Below, one piece after another: positions 46,305-56,321 of a DNA stretch of 64,000 nt; position 1 is the stretch's first letter, and every line of letters starts with the position of its first letter. Below the pieces are notes generated by a model that was given only the letters and a program-made list of their open reading frames with translations, was not told the origin of the DNA and ran no database searches. The translations under genes were made by a program, and so were the position numbers. This DNA comes from Planctomycetaceae bacterium (lineage in GTDB: Bacteria; Planctomycetota; Planctomycetia; Pirellulales; Lacipirellulaceae), in contig QIKP01000058.1 of NCBI GenBank assembly GCA_003233055.1, positions 22,443 through 86,442 on the forward strand, in the 5' to 3' direction.

Positions 46305-48563
46305 TCACTCCGATTCGGCCTCGTCACGAATCTTCTGCAATTGAATCAGCTCTCGCAATAAGTTTTTTGCGTCGGGGCTTTGGGGGTGGAGGGCATCGAG
46401 TTTTTTTATCGACTCGACAGCCCGCTCCAAGGCGCTGTCTTCGCCCCGCTTGTAGCGTTCTTGCTGCAGCAGCGCGAGCCCCAAGGCAAACGGATAGCTC
46501 TGCGGACGCATTTCGCATGCCTGGGCGAGCCAGGTTTCGGCATTCTCCAGATCCTCCAGCAAATAGTAAAGCAATCCAAGCCGATATCGCGGAGCCGGGT
46601 TGTCGGGCAGCATCTGGATGTCGCGAAGGAGTAGCTTGGTCTCTTCGCGGCGGAGTTGCTCGACTTCCTCGTCATGCCCGCCAATCTCCGTAAGCAGTAG
46701 CGCCAATTCAGCTCGCATGTTGGTGAGATACGGCGCGAGCCCGATAGCCAATCGAAGCTCCTCCACTCCTTTGCTAGCGTCATGATCTCGGCGCGCGAGC
46801 AGTGCGAGCTGTCGATGCGACTCGGCGTGATCGGACGCCATCGCTAATTGTTCGCGGTATTCGTCCGTTGCCAAGGCGAGCGTCTCCGCTTGGTTGGGAG
46901 TGAGCTGCTTCGGATCGAGCGGCAAAAGGCGCACCGCCGCGGCGATGCGAACCGTGCGAACTCGATCGCGGAGCAGGGGCGCGACGAGGCGAAGTAGTTC
47001 CTGGGGCGAATCGGCTGGCAAACTCTGCACTGCCGACTGGCGTACCGAGGGTGACGGGTCGTCTAACGCGGCGCGCAGCATGCCGGCAACATCGGGGGAA
47101 CCATACTGCCCCAGCAACGCGATCGCCGATGCCTTGGTGATCGAAGGTGTTTTGGGTCGGCCGATTAAATCGATCAGTAGCTTTTCTCCCTCGGGCTTCC
47201 CTTTCCAAGCAGCATCGAACGCGGCCGTGCGGTGGGGGCCATGAATCTCGGCGGGGCGATCAGGGCCATACCACTCGACAATCTTTGCCGCCGCCCACTC
47301 GGCCGACTCCTCTGGTTTCGTGTGGCAGTCGTTGCAAGCATTGGGCGTGCCGAACGCAACGGTTTGGTCAGGACGGGGCGAGCGGATGTGGTGATCGCGA
47401 CGCCGATCGACCACCATGTAAGTCGTCTCCGGCATGTGGCAAGTCACGCAGGCTGCCCCAGGTGTGTTGGCTTGGTGGTGATGATGGGCAACCGTGTCGT
47501 ACTTCGCCGGGATGTGGCATTGGGCGCAAAGCTGGTTGCCCTCGAACTTGAGATCTAGCGAGTGGGGATTGTGGCAATCGGTGCAGCGGACCCCCATCGC
47601 GTGCATGCGACTTTGCAGGAAGGAACCGTAGACATAGACCTCGTCAGCCATTTGCCCGTCGGCGTGATACAATTGGTCGCGGAGCAGCGAAACGTTGTAG
47701 TGGTCCGCGAAACGCTGCCCAGGCCGAAACTCGGCATGGACCGCCCCTCGTCGGGAGTGGCATTGGGCGCAAGTTTCGATCTGAGGGGTACTATCGAGCC
47801 CCTGGAGCTTGGCGAGTCCGTAGCCATGCCGGCGATCCCAGAACAGCGACCCGCTTTTGGCCAACTTCACATGCAAGCTTCCCGGGCCATGGCACGACTC
47901 GCAGCTGACGTCGATTTCGGAGAAGGTCGTGTGGTAGGTGTCGGTTGCCAGATCGTAGTTTTTCTGGAGATTCGTTGAATGGCACTCGGCACAGGTGGTG
48001 TTCCAATTTTGAGCGATGCCTGTCCAATGGGTCGGATCGTCGTGCGCGAGCCGAAGGTCGACCGCATCGGGCGGCGGTACGTAGAACCACTCCTTGCGGT
48101 GCGTGTCCCAACTGACTCGCAGCACTTGCACCCGGCCGTCCGGGAACTCGACCATGTATTGCTGGAGCGGGTCGAAGCCAAAGGTGTATTGGACCTGGTA
48201 GTCGTGGTACTTCCCCTCGGGGCCCTCGGCATGGACAAAGAACTTCCCGTCGCGGCGAAAGAACCGGGTTGTTTCTCCAAGCCGCTCGAAGGTCACATCG
48301 CCAAAATCGCCGAGCACGGTCTCTTCCGTCGCCAGCTCCATCGCCCGATCGTGATGGGAGCCTGCGTAGGCATCGTACTCTGCCTGATGGCAATCGATGC
48401 AGGACGACCGACCGACAAAGGTCGCTTGGGTCATTGCCTCGGGCTTTTCGGAGATTGCCCAATCGACCCCGACATAGATGCCTATTGCTAGAATCGAAAG
48501 CGCCAGCACCAACCACCAAACGATGGTGCCTCGCGGGTGGTTGATTGCTGAAAAGATCGCCAT
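46305..48563 (-). CDS. Octaheme c-type cytochrome fused to HEAT and TPR repeats
   Basis: 752 residues from MAIFSAINHPRGT. One membrane anchor spans about 14-33. Eight CxxCH heme sites follow, the first at 55-59 (CIDCH), then CAECH, CESCH, CAQCH, CTDCH, CAQCH, CVTCH and CNDCH. Free histidines (HHHHQ, HHDR, RDHHIR) may be distal ligands. After about residue 450 come HEAT-like repeats (ITKASAIALLGQYGSPDV, PSPSVRQSAVQSL) and then TPRs to the end. It is likely an exported electron-transfer protein with a protein-binding scaffold. The frame extends to 48809 across tadA, but that part is not real. Confidence 0.9.
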   Translation of the reverse strand: MAIFSAINHPRGTIVWWLVLALSILAIGIYVGVDWAISEKPEAMTQATFVGRSSCIDCHQAEYDAYAGSHHDRAMELATEETVLGDFGDVTFERLGETTRFFRRDGKFFVHAEGPEGKYHDYQVQYTFGFDPLQQYMVEFPDGRVQVLRVSWDTHRKEWFYVPPPDAVDLRLAHDDPTHWTGIAQNWNTTCAECHSTNLQKNYDLATDTYHTTFSEIDVSCESCHGPGSLHVKLAKSGSLFWDRRHGYGLAKLQGLDSTPQIETCAQCHSRRGAVHAEFRPGQRFADHYNVSLLRDQLYHADGQMADEVYVYGSFLQSRMHAMGVRCTDCHNPHSLDLKFEGNQLCAQCHIPAKYDTVAHHHHQANTPGAACVTCHMPETTYMVVDRRRDHHIRSPRPDQTVAFGTPNACNDCHTKPEESAEWAAAKIVEWYGPDRPAEIHGPHRTAAFDAAWKGKPEGEKLLIDLIGRPKTPSITKASAIALLGQYGSPDVAGMLRAALDDPSPSVRQSAVQSLPADSPQELLRLVAPLLRDRVRTVRIAAAVRLLPLDPKQLTPNQAETLALATDEYREQLAMASDHAESHRQLALLARRDHDASKGVEELRLAIGLAPYLTNMRAELALLLTEIGGHDEEVEQLRREETKLLLRDIQMLPDNPAPRYRLGLLYYLLEDLENAETWLAQACEMRPQSYPFALGLALLQQERYKRGEDSALERAVESIKKLDALHPQSPDAKNLLRELIQLQKIRDEAESE

Positions 48564-48604
48564 AATGCTTGGGTCGCCACCTTCAATGCAACGATTGTAG
48601 CGAC

Positions 48605-49081
48605 TCATCGCCTCGCACGAAAGAACTGTTTGAGGATCTCGCCACACTCTTCGGCAAGGACGCCACCGGTCACCTGGGCGGAGTGATTCAGGCGATCGTC
48701 CCCGAGCAACTCGTACAGCGAACAGACCGCTCCTCCCTTCGGATCGACCGCTCCGAAAACGACCTGAGGCACGCGCGCCTGAACGATCGCACCGGCACAC
48801 ATGAGACAAGGTTCGAGCGTGACGTAGAGCGTGCAGTCTTTCAAACGCCAGCTCGCAAGCGCCGCCGCCGCTTGGGTGATGGCGATCATCTCGGCGTGGG
48901 CAGTCGGGTCATGGAGTGCCTCTCGCTGGTTGTGGGCCACCGCGACGACTTCGCCAGAGCAGACCACAACCGCTCCGACCGGCACCTCATCGTCCTCGCG
49001 AGCCCGTTCCGCCTCTCGAAGGGCCATGCGCATGAAGAATTCATGCTTTTGGTCAGGTTCACTCGCTAGATCCCTGTTCAT
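48605..49081 (-). CDS. tadA: tRNA-specific adenosine deaminase TadA
   Basis: Deaminates A34 to inosine in tRNA-Arg(ACG). The 158 residues carry the zinc/catalytic motifs HAE (62-64) and PCLMC (91-95). [10 protein letters not shown] and [15 protein letters not shown] are typical. The length is normal and it precedes the cytochrome gene by 41 nt on the same strand. Confidence 0.94.
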   Translation of the reverse strand: MNRDLASEPDQKHEFFMRMALREAERAREDDEVPVGAVVVCSGEVVAVAHNQREALHDPTAHAEMIAITQAAAALASWRLKDCTLYVTLEPCLMCAGAIVQARVPQVVFGAVDPKGGAVCSLYELLGDDRLNHSAQVTGGVLAEECGEILKQFFRARR

Positions 49082-49166
49082 GTTCCTGCTCGACTCTCAC
49101 GATCAGTAAAGGTAGAATCACACGGTTCGTCGTTTCCTGTTTTGTCCTTCCCAAAGAAACCGTCTC

Positions 49167-49586
49167 TTGGCCAATCCGTCCTTCCTGCTGGATTCCTTCC
49201 CGCTTCTTCGGTCGCCTCGTGCGTGGCTCGTGGCACTCCTTGGCTACTGGGTGAGTCTCTTCATCGCTACGCACTGGCCAAACAACCTGCCAATTCTCGG
49301 TGGCGGCCAGGCGGATAAAGTGGTCCATTTTGCCGCCTTCGGATTGCTTGCCTTCCTGCTAGCCGCAGCCACTCAAACGCGAGGGCTACGACAGACGCGA
49401 GGGACGCTGGTTTTGCTGTGGTCGGTTGTCGCCCTGTACGGGATGGCGGACGAATTGTTGCAGACGCCGGTGGGGCGGAGCTGCGAATTCTACGATTGGC
49501 TCGCCGATGCGATTGGCGCGGCCATCGGGCTGGCGGTCTTTCGCTGGCTCTTGGCCGAAAAACTCTCCCCATGCCGCGTCCGATAG
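49167..49586 (+). CDS. VanZ-like membrane protein
   Basis: 139 residues with about four hydrophobic helices. VanZ-type sequence features are ADKVVHFAAFGLLAFLL, LLWSVVALYGMADELLQ and RSCEFYDWLADAIGAAIGLAVF (Glu and Asp within helices). It starts with TTG at 49167; no better start is visible. Function of stand-alone VanZ-like proteins is unknown. Confidence 0.8.
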   Translation: MANPSFLLDSFPLLRSPRAWLVALLGYWVSLFIATHWPNNLPILGGGQADKVVHFAAFGLLAFLLAAATQTRGLRQTRGTLVLLWSVVALYGMADELLQTPVGRSCEFYDWLADAIGAAIGLAVFRWLLAEKLSPCRVR

Positions 49587-49607
49587 TTCATCCGTCTAGC
49601 AATCGGC

Positions 49608-50582
49608 TCAATAATTGGGCGTCGGGGCGCGATATTCATTCAGGTCGATCGACTTGAACCATTCGATCGTCTTGGTCAGACCTTCCCGCAAAGCGATCTG
49701 GGGTTCCCAGTCGAGATGCTTCTTCGCCAAGGTGATATCGGGCTGACGCTGCGTCGGATCGTCTTCGGGTAGGGGCTTCTCCACAAGCTTCGACTTCGAG
49801 CCAGTGAGCTCCAGTACCAATTCGGCCAATTCGCGGATCGTAAACTCGCCTGGGTTGCCAATGTTGACCGGTCCGACGAAGTCGTCCGAACCATTCATCA
49901 TGCGGATGATCCCTTCGACAAGATCGTCGCGATAGCAGAACGAACGGGTCTGCCCGCCATTGCCAAAAATCGTAATGTCTTCGCCATACAGTGCCTGCCG
50001 AATGAAATTCGAAACGACCCGGCCATCGTAAGGGTGCATTCGCGGGCCGTAGGTATTGAAGATGCGAACCAAGCGAATGTTAACGCTGTTCATTCGGTGG
50101 TAATCCATGTAAAGCGTCTCGGCCGCGCGTTTGCCTTCGTCGTAGCAAGAGCGGATCCCGACCGGATTGACCGATCCGCGATAGGATTCGGGCTGAGGAT
50201 GAACATCTGGATCGCCGTAGACTTCGCTCGTCGAGGCTTGGAGTACCTTCGCCCTGCAGCGTTTTGCCATGCCAAGCACGTTGATCGCCCCCATGACCGA
50301 CGTCTTCATCGTCTTGATGGGGTTGTACTGGTAATGCCCGGGGGCAGCGGGGCAGGCGAAGTTGTAGATTTCATCCACTTCCAGAAAAAGTGGGTGGGTA
50401 ATGTCGTGCCGGATCAACTCAAAGTTGGAGCAGTCCAAGAGATGGGCCACATTACTCTTCTGGCTCGTAAAGAAATTATCGAGGCAAATCACATCGTGCC
50501 CATCGCCCACTAACCGTTCGCAAATATGAGAGCCCAAAAAGCCGGCGCCACCGGTGACTAGGATGCGTTGAATCTTTGACAT
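49608..50582 (-). CDS. UDP-glucuronate decarboxylase (UDP-xylose synthase) type SDR
   Basis: 324 residues from [17 protein letters not shown]. The NAD motif TGGAGFLG is at 10-17 and the catalytic YxxxK is Tyr147/Lys151 in [44 protein letters not shown] and [17 protein letters not shown] are the pattern of UDP-glucuronate decarboxylases. It would supply UDP-xylose for surface polysaccharide. The frame reaches 50738 only because it runs into the repeat element. Confidence 0.88.
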   Translation of the reverse strand: MSKIQRILVTGGAGFLGSHICERLVGDGHDVICLDNFFTSQKSNVAHLLDCSNFELIRHDITHPLFLEVDEIYNFACPAAPGHYQYNPIKTMKTSVMGAINVLGMAKRCRAKVLQASTSEVYGDPDVHPQPESYRGSVNPVGIRSCYDEGKRAAETLYMDYHRMNSVNIRLVRIFNTYGPRMHPYDGRVVSNFIRQALYGEDITIFGNGGQTRSFCYRDDLVEGIIRMMNGSDDFVGPVNIGNPGEFTIRELAELVLELTGSKSKLVEKPLPEDDPTQRQPDITLAKKHLDWEPQIALREGLTKTIEWFKSIDLNEYRAPTPNY

Positions 50583-50978
50583 CAGGAGAGGATTTTCGTG
50601 AGGTAGGAGTAACGAACTAAAAGGGGGAAAGAAGTCTACCAGCATGATTCGCCGAGAGCAGGGGTGCAAGTCGGTTTGCCGGGAGCCCAGGAGAACTGCA
50701 AAGTCATTTTTGAACCGCCAAGTACGCCAAGGCGCCAAGGGAAATGTCGACCGAAGCAGAGAAACCCCGGATTGTTCATCCGGTCACCGTTCCTGAGTCG
50801 AAGGAAAGAAACCACGAGTTGGTGTTGATTTGCACGAATTCGTGGTTTTCTCTGCCTCCGATTCGGTGAACGGTTGCCTCTCTCCTCCAACTCTTCTTGG
50901 CGTACTTGGCGCCTTGGCGGTTTCTTTTATTCGGCGACTTTGAAAGCGTCCTGGAGGGGAGTCCTGATCGCCCCCCGA
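50583..50978. other. Intergenic region carrying the short TIR element
   Basis: 396 bp between two minus-strand genes. Apart from the element at 50701-50940 there is only short flanking sequence. No RNA gene was found. Confidence 0.6.
50701..50940. mobile_element. 240-bp palindromic TIR element, copy 1
   Basis: Begins AAGTCATTTTTGAACCGCC and ends GGCGACTT. The ends are inverted (AAGTC/GACTT, then AACCGCCAAG facing CTTGGCGGTT) with repeated GCCAAG motifs inside. The centre contains the inner palindrome module (CACCGTTCCTGAGTC, AACCACGAG, AATTCGTGGTTTTC, GTGAACGGTTGCC). No coding capacity. It looks like a non-autonomous MITE-like or large REP element. Confidence 0.75.
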
Positions 50979-53900
50979 TTAGCCCCGTTCGCCCCGTCGG
51001 CGAGGAGGGCCTCCGGTGGCCAGTTTGGGGGGAGAGCTAATCGGCTGGCAGTTGCCAGGGCCGAGCAGCTCCTCCACTCGGCGGCGAAGTTCACTGCTGA
51101 CTTCAATCCGTTTGCCACTCTCCAGTTGGGCGGTCGCTCCGTCCGCGAGTGTGAGGTGTAGCCGCAGTCTCTTCGTGCCAGGGTAGCCTCGGACGATCTC
51201 ATGAAGCGTCCCGAGCATCGCCTCGCCATGCCGGGATTCGTCCACCCGCATCGTCAGTCCACTCGTAAATCGCTCGGCCAACTCCGCGATCGGCATCAGT
51301 TCGTTGATGATGAGCGTGACCTCCTCGGCCCCCGGCCGGCGGTCGATCGCGGCACGCACACCGACAATCGTGTCTCCTTCGACGAGGTGGCCAAACTGGG
51401 CGAACTGCTCGGGCCACAGGATGCAGCGGATGATGCCGTCGAGGTCTTCGAGATCCCACATGGCGTACTTCGATGGGGCCCCCGGCTTCGGATTCTTGGT
51501 ATGCGACATCTTGATCGCCCCGAGCATTCCCCCCATCACGACTTCGCTGCGATGCTCGAGATTCGCGAGTTGCCGGCTGTTGTGGGAGCAGTAGGTACGA
51601 AGGATCGAATCGAACTCGGCCAGAGGGTGACTGGAGAGATAGAAGCCAAGGACTTCCTTTTCCTTTTTGAGGAGTTCTTTCTCTTCCATCTCCTCAAGGT
51701 CGGGCAGGGCGGCCAAGTCGGCTTCGCCTTCGTCCTCGTCGGCTTCGTCGAAGAGTCCTTTCTGGCCGCTCCGCTTGTCGGCTAAAGCCGACGCGCCCGA
51801 CTGCAACGCGCGCTCGACGATGGCGAGTAGCTGCGCGCGGTTGGCGCCAACCGAATCGAAGGCCCCCGACTTGATCAAGGTTTCGATGGCAGCCTTGTTG
51901 CACGATCGAGGGTCGATCCGGTCGCAGAAATCGAACAAGCTTCGATAGGGCCCTTCTTTCTCACGCCCGGTGACAATCGCCTCCGCCGCTCCGCCACCAC
52001 AGCCCTTGATCGCGCTGAGCCCGAAGAAAATCTTCCCCTCGCGAACCGCGAAGTCGACGAACGACCGATTCACGTCGGGCGGCACGACATCAATTTCCAT
52101 CCGCTTGCAGTCTTCTAGATGCTCGACCAGCGCGTCTTTACTCTTGAAGTTCCGCCCCGGAATATCGGCCGACAGGAGTGCGGCCATGAACTCCAGCGAA
52201 TAGTGCGCCTTGAGATAGGCGGTCATGTAGGCGATGAGGGCGTAGGCCGTCGAGTGGGACTTGTTAAACCCATACCCGGCGAACTTTTCGATCATGCCAA
52301 AAAGTTCTTCGGCCCGTTTTTTGTCGAGTCCTTTTGCCTGAGAGCCTTCGAGGAACTGCTCGCGGAATTTAGCGATCATCGCGAGTTTCTTCTTGCTGAT
52401 CGCCTTAATGCAGGTGTAGGAGCTCGATAGCTCGATGCCGCCCAACTGGTTGAGGATCCGCATCACTTGTTCTTGGTAAACCATCACGCCATGCGTCTCG
52501 GCGAGAATCTCTTCCATGACCGGGTGGGGATACTCCGCCGGTCGGCGGCCATGCTTGACCTCGATGTACTGGTCGACCATACCCCCCTCAAGCGGGCCAG
52601 GTCGGTAGAGGGCGTTGGTCGCGACGATGTCGAGGAAGTTGTCTGGTTTCATCCGTTGGAGCAGGTCACGGATGCCGCCACTCTCGAGCTGAAAAATCCC
52701 TTTCGTCTCGCCCCGACAGAGAAGGGCGAAGGTCTCGGCGTCGTCGAGCGGAAATTTGTAAGGGTCGACCTTCTCTCCACGCGACTCCTCGACCAATTCG
52801 ATGCTCTTGGCGAGGATCGTCAGGTTGCGCAGCCCGAGGAAGTCCATCTTCAGCAGGCCAGCCGCTTCGACGTCGCCCATCGCCCATTGGGTGATGACTT
52901 CCGTCTTCCCTTTGACATGTTGGAGGGGGACGTACTCGTCGACCGGTTTTTCGGCGATGACCACCGCAGCGGCGTGGGTGCCGACGTTGCGAGCGAGGCC
53001 TTCGATTTTTCTTGCCAGATCGATCACCTCACGAATCTCACGATCTGCCTCGTAGGTCTTCTTGAGTTCGTCACTGGTCTCGAGCGCTTGGTCGAGCGAG
53101 ATACCAAGCTGATCGGGGACCATCGCCACGATCTGATCGACCCGAAAGAGTGGCAGGTTGAGCGTCCGCCCGACGTCACGGATCGCGGCCCGCGCGGCGA
53201 GCGTGCCGAAGGTGCCGATCTGGGCGACGTTCGCCTCGCCATATTTGTCTTTGACGTACTGGATGACCTCGCCGCGCCGCTCCTTGCAAAAGTCGATGTC
53301 GATGTCGGGCGCTTCGAGTCGGTTTTCGTCGAGGAATCGCTCGAACAGCAAATCGTACTTGAGGGGGCAAACATGGCTCATCCGCAGCGCGAAGCAGACG
53401 AGCGAGCCGACGCCCGAGCCACGCGCCGTTGACGGGATGTCTTTTTCGATCGCGTAACGGACAAAGTCCCAGACGATGAGGAAGTAGTCGGCAAAGCCCA
53501 GCTTGTTGATCACCCCCAGCTCGCGATCGAGCCGGGCATGGACCGTTTCGGAGAGCTCGCCCGACTCAGGGTTGTCGTCCTTCCAGTACGAGGTGTCGTC
53601 CGAGTAGCGATCGCGGAGGCCTTCGAGGCACAACTCCAGAAGGTACTCGGCAGGAGTCTTTTTGTCGGGTGGGTAGAAGGTCGGGAAGTGTCGTTTGCCC
53701 AGTTCGAGTTCGAGGTCGACCGAGTCGGCAATCACTTGGCTCCGGCCCAGGGCGTCGGCGTGGTCGGGGAGGGCGGCGAGCATCTCCTCGGCGCTTCGCA
53801 AAAAGAACTGGTCCCCCTCCATCTTCATCCGACTCGTGTCGGTTCGGAACTTGCCCATGTTGATGCAGAGTAGCACGTCCTGCGCCTCGGCATCCTCGCG

Positions 53901-54557
53901 GTTGACGTAATGGGCGTCGCTCGTTGCGACCAATGGCACGCCGACCTTCTGGGCCAGCTCGACGGTCAGCTCGAGCGCCTGCTGCTGTATCTCGACGCCG
54001 TTATTTTGAATTTCCAAATAGTACCGCGCGCCGAAAACCTGCTGGAACCATTCGGTAATTTCCGCCCCGCGCTGCATCGCTTCTTCGGACGAGTTGCCGG
54101 ACAAGAGCCCGCGACTTAGCTCTCCCGAGACGCACCCGCTCAGGCAGATGATCCCCTCGCTATGGGCTTGAAGCAGCTCCTTGTCGATTCGTGGCTTGTG
54201 GTAAAACCCTTCGAGGAACGCACTGCTACTGAGCTTCACGAGGTTCTGGAAGCCGGTTCGATTCTGAGCCAGCAGCGTCAGGTGATAGGCGGCGTCTTTG
54301 CTTCGAGTGGCCCCTCCCTTGTCCAACCGACTCGCCGGGGCGATGTAGGCCTCGTACCCGACAATCGGATTGATCTCTGCTTCTTTGCAGGCACGGTAGA
54401 ACTGCAACGCCCCGTAAAGATTTCCATGGTCGGTCAGCGCCAACCCATTCATGCCCATTTCTTTCGCCCGATCAACCAGCTTCTGAATCGGGCTCGCCCC
54501 GTCAAGCAGGCTAAAGTGACTGTGGCAGTGAAGGTGAACAAAAGGAGGAGCATCCAT
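50979..54557 (-). CDS. dnaE: DNA polymerase III subunit alpha
   Basis: Replicative polymerase, 1192 residues. An N-terminal PHP domain (HLHCHSHFSLLDG, about 8-20) precedes the polymerase core with RGSGVGSLV and the catalytic PDIDIDF near residue 412. DFLGLRNLTILAKS, GGIRDLLQRMKPDNF and NKSHSTAYALIAY follow. A clamp-binding-like QKGLFDE lies before an acidic linker, and the OB fold is at the C-terminal end. No intein or split is visible. It starts at ATG 54557 with the PHP motif immediately after, so no longer N-terminus is needed. Confidence 0.97.
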   Translation of the reverse strand: MDAPPFVHLHCHSHFSLLDGASPIQKLVDRAKEMGMNGLALTDHGNLYGALQFYRACKEAEINPIVGYEAYIAPASRLDKGGATRSKDAAYHLTLLAQNRTGFQNLVKLSSSAFLEGFYHKPRIDKELLQAHSEGIICLSGCVSGELSRGLLSGNSSEEAMQRGAEITEWFQQVFGARYYLEIQNNGVEIQQQALELTVELAQKVGVPLVATSDAHYVNREDAEAQDVLLCINMGKFRTDTSRMKMEGDQFFLRSAEEMLAALPDHADALGRSQVIADSVDLELELGKRHFPTFYPPDKKTPAEYLLELCLEGLRDRYSDDTSYWKDDNPESGELSETVHARLDRELGVINKLGFADYFLIVWDFVRYAIEKDIPSTARGSGVGSLVCFALRMSHVCPLKYDLLFERFLDENRLEAPDIDIDFCKERRGEVIQYVKDKYGEANVAQIGTFGTLAARAAIRDVGRTLNLPLFRVDQIVAMVPDQLGISLDQALETSDELKKTYEADREIREVIDLARKIEGLARNVGTHAAAVVIAEKPVDEYVPLQHVKGKTEVITQWAMGDVEAAGLLKMDFLGLRNLTILAKSIELVEESRGEKVDPYKFPLDDAETFALLCRGETKGIFQLESGGIRDLLQRMKPDNFLDIVATNALYRPGPLEGGMVDQYIEVKHGRRPAEYPHPVMEEILAETHGVMVYQEQVMRILNQLGGIELSSSYTCIKAISKKKLAMIAKFREQFLEGSQAKGLDKKRAEELFGMIEKFAGYGFNKSHSTAYALIAYMTAYLKAHYSLEFMAALLSADIPGRNFKSKDALVEHLEDCKRMEIDVVPPDVNRSFVDFAVREGKIFFGLSAIKGCGGGAAEAIVTGREKEGPYRSLFDFCDRIDPRSCNKAAIETLIKSGAFDSVGANRAQLLAIVERALQSGASALADKRSGQKGLFDEADEDEGEADLAALPDLEEMEEKELLKKEKEVLGFYLSSHPLAEFDSILRTYCSHNSRQLANLEHRSEVVMGGMLGAIKMSHTKNPKPGAPSKYAMWDLEDLDGIIRCILWPEQFAQFGHLVEGDTIVGVRAAIDRRPGAEEVTLIINELMPIAELAERFTSGLTMRVDESRHGEAMLGTLHEIVRGYPGTKRLRLHLTLADGATAQLESGKRIEVSSELRRRVEELLGPGNCQPISSPPKLATGGPPRRRGERG

Positions 54558-54691
54558 GGCGAATTCTCAATGACGTAGGACGGAGGGTTGGCGATGCCGC
54601 TTCAGTGGCAGGCGTGCGAAGGCGAAGGGCGAGAAGACAAATTGCGCGACACCTGGCTTGCGCTGACCGTTGGCGATACGAGATTCGCCCT

Positions 54692-55372
54692 TCATTCCTC
54701 CCCATCGGGGGTGCCTGCTTTTCTCAGGTACTCGGCCAAGATCGCTTGGATTTCGAGAATCTCTTGCCACTGATCCATCGTGAAATCGATCGTCGTCGCT
54801 TCGTCGGCGAATTTTACCGAGTCGATCAGCGAACGGGTTCGGAGGTGCAGGTACTCGATCATCTCCGAGAGCTGCGCCGCCTGCCCCGGACCGAGACCCT
54901 CGGGGAGGTCGGGCAAAACGGGAAGGTGCAGGGTGCTGCGACCACTGGCGGACGCACTCCAATCGATGCCAATGTTGGGGATCGACTCGGCCGCCTGCTT
55001 GGCCAGCGCACTGGAGTCGAGTTCTTCTGCGTCGACTTGCCCCGCAGCGCGGAGGGCGTCGAGTCGCTGGGCGATTTGTTTCCGGGTGCCGTAGCGGAGC
55101 ACCGACCGACCGACCGAAATCACGTCGCCATAGCGCAGAATGCGCAGTTGCACCTGCTCGCCATTCACCCGCGTGCCGTTGGTGCTCTCGAGGTCGGTCA
55201 GCACGAGCTTCTGCTGATCTTCTTGGATCTTGATGTGGAACCGGCTAATCCGCTCGTCGTTGAGCTGGACCGCGTTCCCCTCCTCGCGACCGATCGTGAT
55301 CGGCGTGGGAAGCAGGTCGTAGCGCCGGCCCCGGTCGGCACCGTCGAGAACTTGGAGCGTGATAAGAGCCAT
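54692..55372 (-). CDS. FHA domain protein
   Basis: 226 residues. The N-terminal forkhead-associated domain (about 1-95) contains ITIGREEGNAVQLND, ISRFHIKI and DLESTNGTRVNG, the phosphothreonine-binding residues. The C-terminal part is mostly helical, with an acidic IDFTMDQWQEILEIQAILAEYLRKAG segment and no known domain. It probably binds phosphorylated partners in Ser/Thr kinase signalling. Upstream of dnaE on the same strand. Confidence 0.9.
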   Translation of the reverse strand: MALITLQVLDGADRGRRYDLLPTPITIGREEGNAVQLNDERISRFHIKIQEDQQKLVLTDLESTNGTRVNGEQVQLRILRYGDVISVGRSVLRYGTRKQIAQRLDALRAAGQVDAEELDSSALAKQAAESIPNIGIDWSASASGRSTLHLPVLPDLPEGLGPGQAAQLSEMIEYLHLRTRSLIDSVKFADEATTIDFTMDQWQEILEIQAILAEYLRKAGTPDGEE

Positions 55373-55680
55373 CGGGTGTGGAATCCGTGCGTGTAGCTTC
55401 TGTTACCGGAGTCATTGTAGCTCAACTCCTCGGGAGCGTCAGCGGGGGCGAACGGCGAGTCGGTTTCAGCTTATAGGCGGAGCTTCCAGTCGCTGACCCA
55501 GTCGCTGAAGCGACCTTGCCAGGGCCTGGGGCCTCGGGCGGGGCGCCAATTGCGGTACAATCGCTCCAGGTGGTGCAAGTCTGGGGGTGGAATTTTGCCA
55601 AGATTCACGAGAATCGGGCGAATGACTCCCAACGCAACGCACAATTCCGTAACGCCATTTCCGCGTCACGAGGCAAACTC
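55373..55680. other. Divergent spacer between the FHA gene and nfeD
   Basis: 308 bp. TACAAT occurs in ATTGCGGTACAATCG but has no good -35 at the right distance. No gene or RNA recognised; open frames extending the nfeD frame to 55516 are unconserved. Confidence 0.4.
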
Positions 55681-56256
55681 ATGGTCGAAACCACTTTTTT
55701 CTACACAGCAGCCATCGGCGGCACCTTTCTCGTCGTGCAACTTCTCATGATGTTCTTGGGAGGCGACGACGGCGATTTTGGGGACGCCGATGTCGACATC
55801 GACTTGGACATCGGTGCCGAAGGAGCTGCCCATGGAGTCAGCTTCTGGTTCTTCGAGATCGTCTCGCTCAAGACACTGGCGGCTGCCGCGACGTTCTTTG
55901 GACTCACCGGAATGACCTCCCTCTCGTACGGATTTTCGGATACCACGGCCATGTTACTCGGGGCAGCTACCGGGTCGGTCGCCATGTACTGCGTCTACTG
56001 GCTCTTCAAGCAGCTTTACAAATTACAATCGAGTGGCACACAAAAAATCCGCAACGCCATTGGGCTACCCGCCCAGGTTTACGTCCCCATTCCTGGTGGT
56101 GGCGAGGGCCTCGGTAAGGTTCACCTTACCCTGCAGCGGCGTACCGTCGAGTTCCAAGCCACGACCGACGATGCCGACCACCTAGCGACCGGCGAAGGTG
56201 TCGTGGTGGTCGATATTGTGAACGACGACACCGTCCGTGTCACGCGCCAAACCTAA
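55681..56256 (+). CDS. NfeD-like membrane protein
   Basis: 191 residues. Three hydrophobic helices (about 6-25, 60-80 and 88-108) surround an acidic, Asp-rich loop (GGDDGDFGDADVDIDLD). A C-terminal OB-fold-like beta domain follows (GLPAQVYVPIPGGGEGLGKVHL, VVVVDIVNDDTVRVT). Such short NfeD proteins are partners of flotillins, as with YuaF and YuaG, and a flotillin gene follows after 65 nt. ATG at 55681. Confidence 0.88.
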   Translation: MVETTFFYTAAIGGTFLVVQLLMMFLGGDDGDFGDADVDIDLDIGAEGAAHGVSFWFFEIVSLKTLAAAATFFGLTGMTSLSYGFSDTTAMLLGAATGSVAMYCVYWLFKQLYKLQSSGTQKIRNAIGLPAQVYVPIPGGGEGLGKVHLTLQRRTVEFQATTDDADHLATGEGVVVVDIVNDDTVRVTRQT

Positions 56257-56321
56257 CCCTACACAGCTTCCCCGATTGAACGCCCCTCTCTTTCAAATCT
56301 TTCAACCCTAGCGAGCGCCTC

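Noticed and set aside
48564..48809. Longer N-terminus for the octaheme cytochrome
   Set aside because: It would overlap tadA out of frame and is Arg-rich without a signal; the membrane anchor follows the ATG at 48563.
52467..53432. 321-residue plus-strand frame opposite dnaE
   Set aside because: Antisense to the conserved polymerase core; no domain features.
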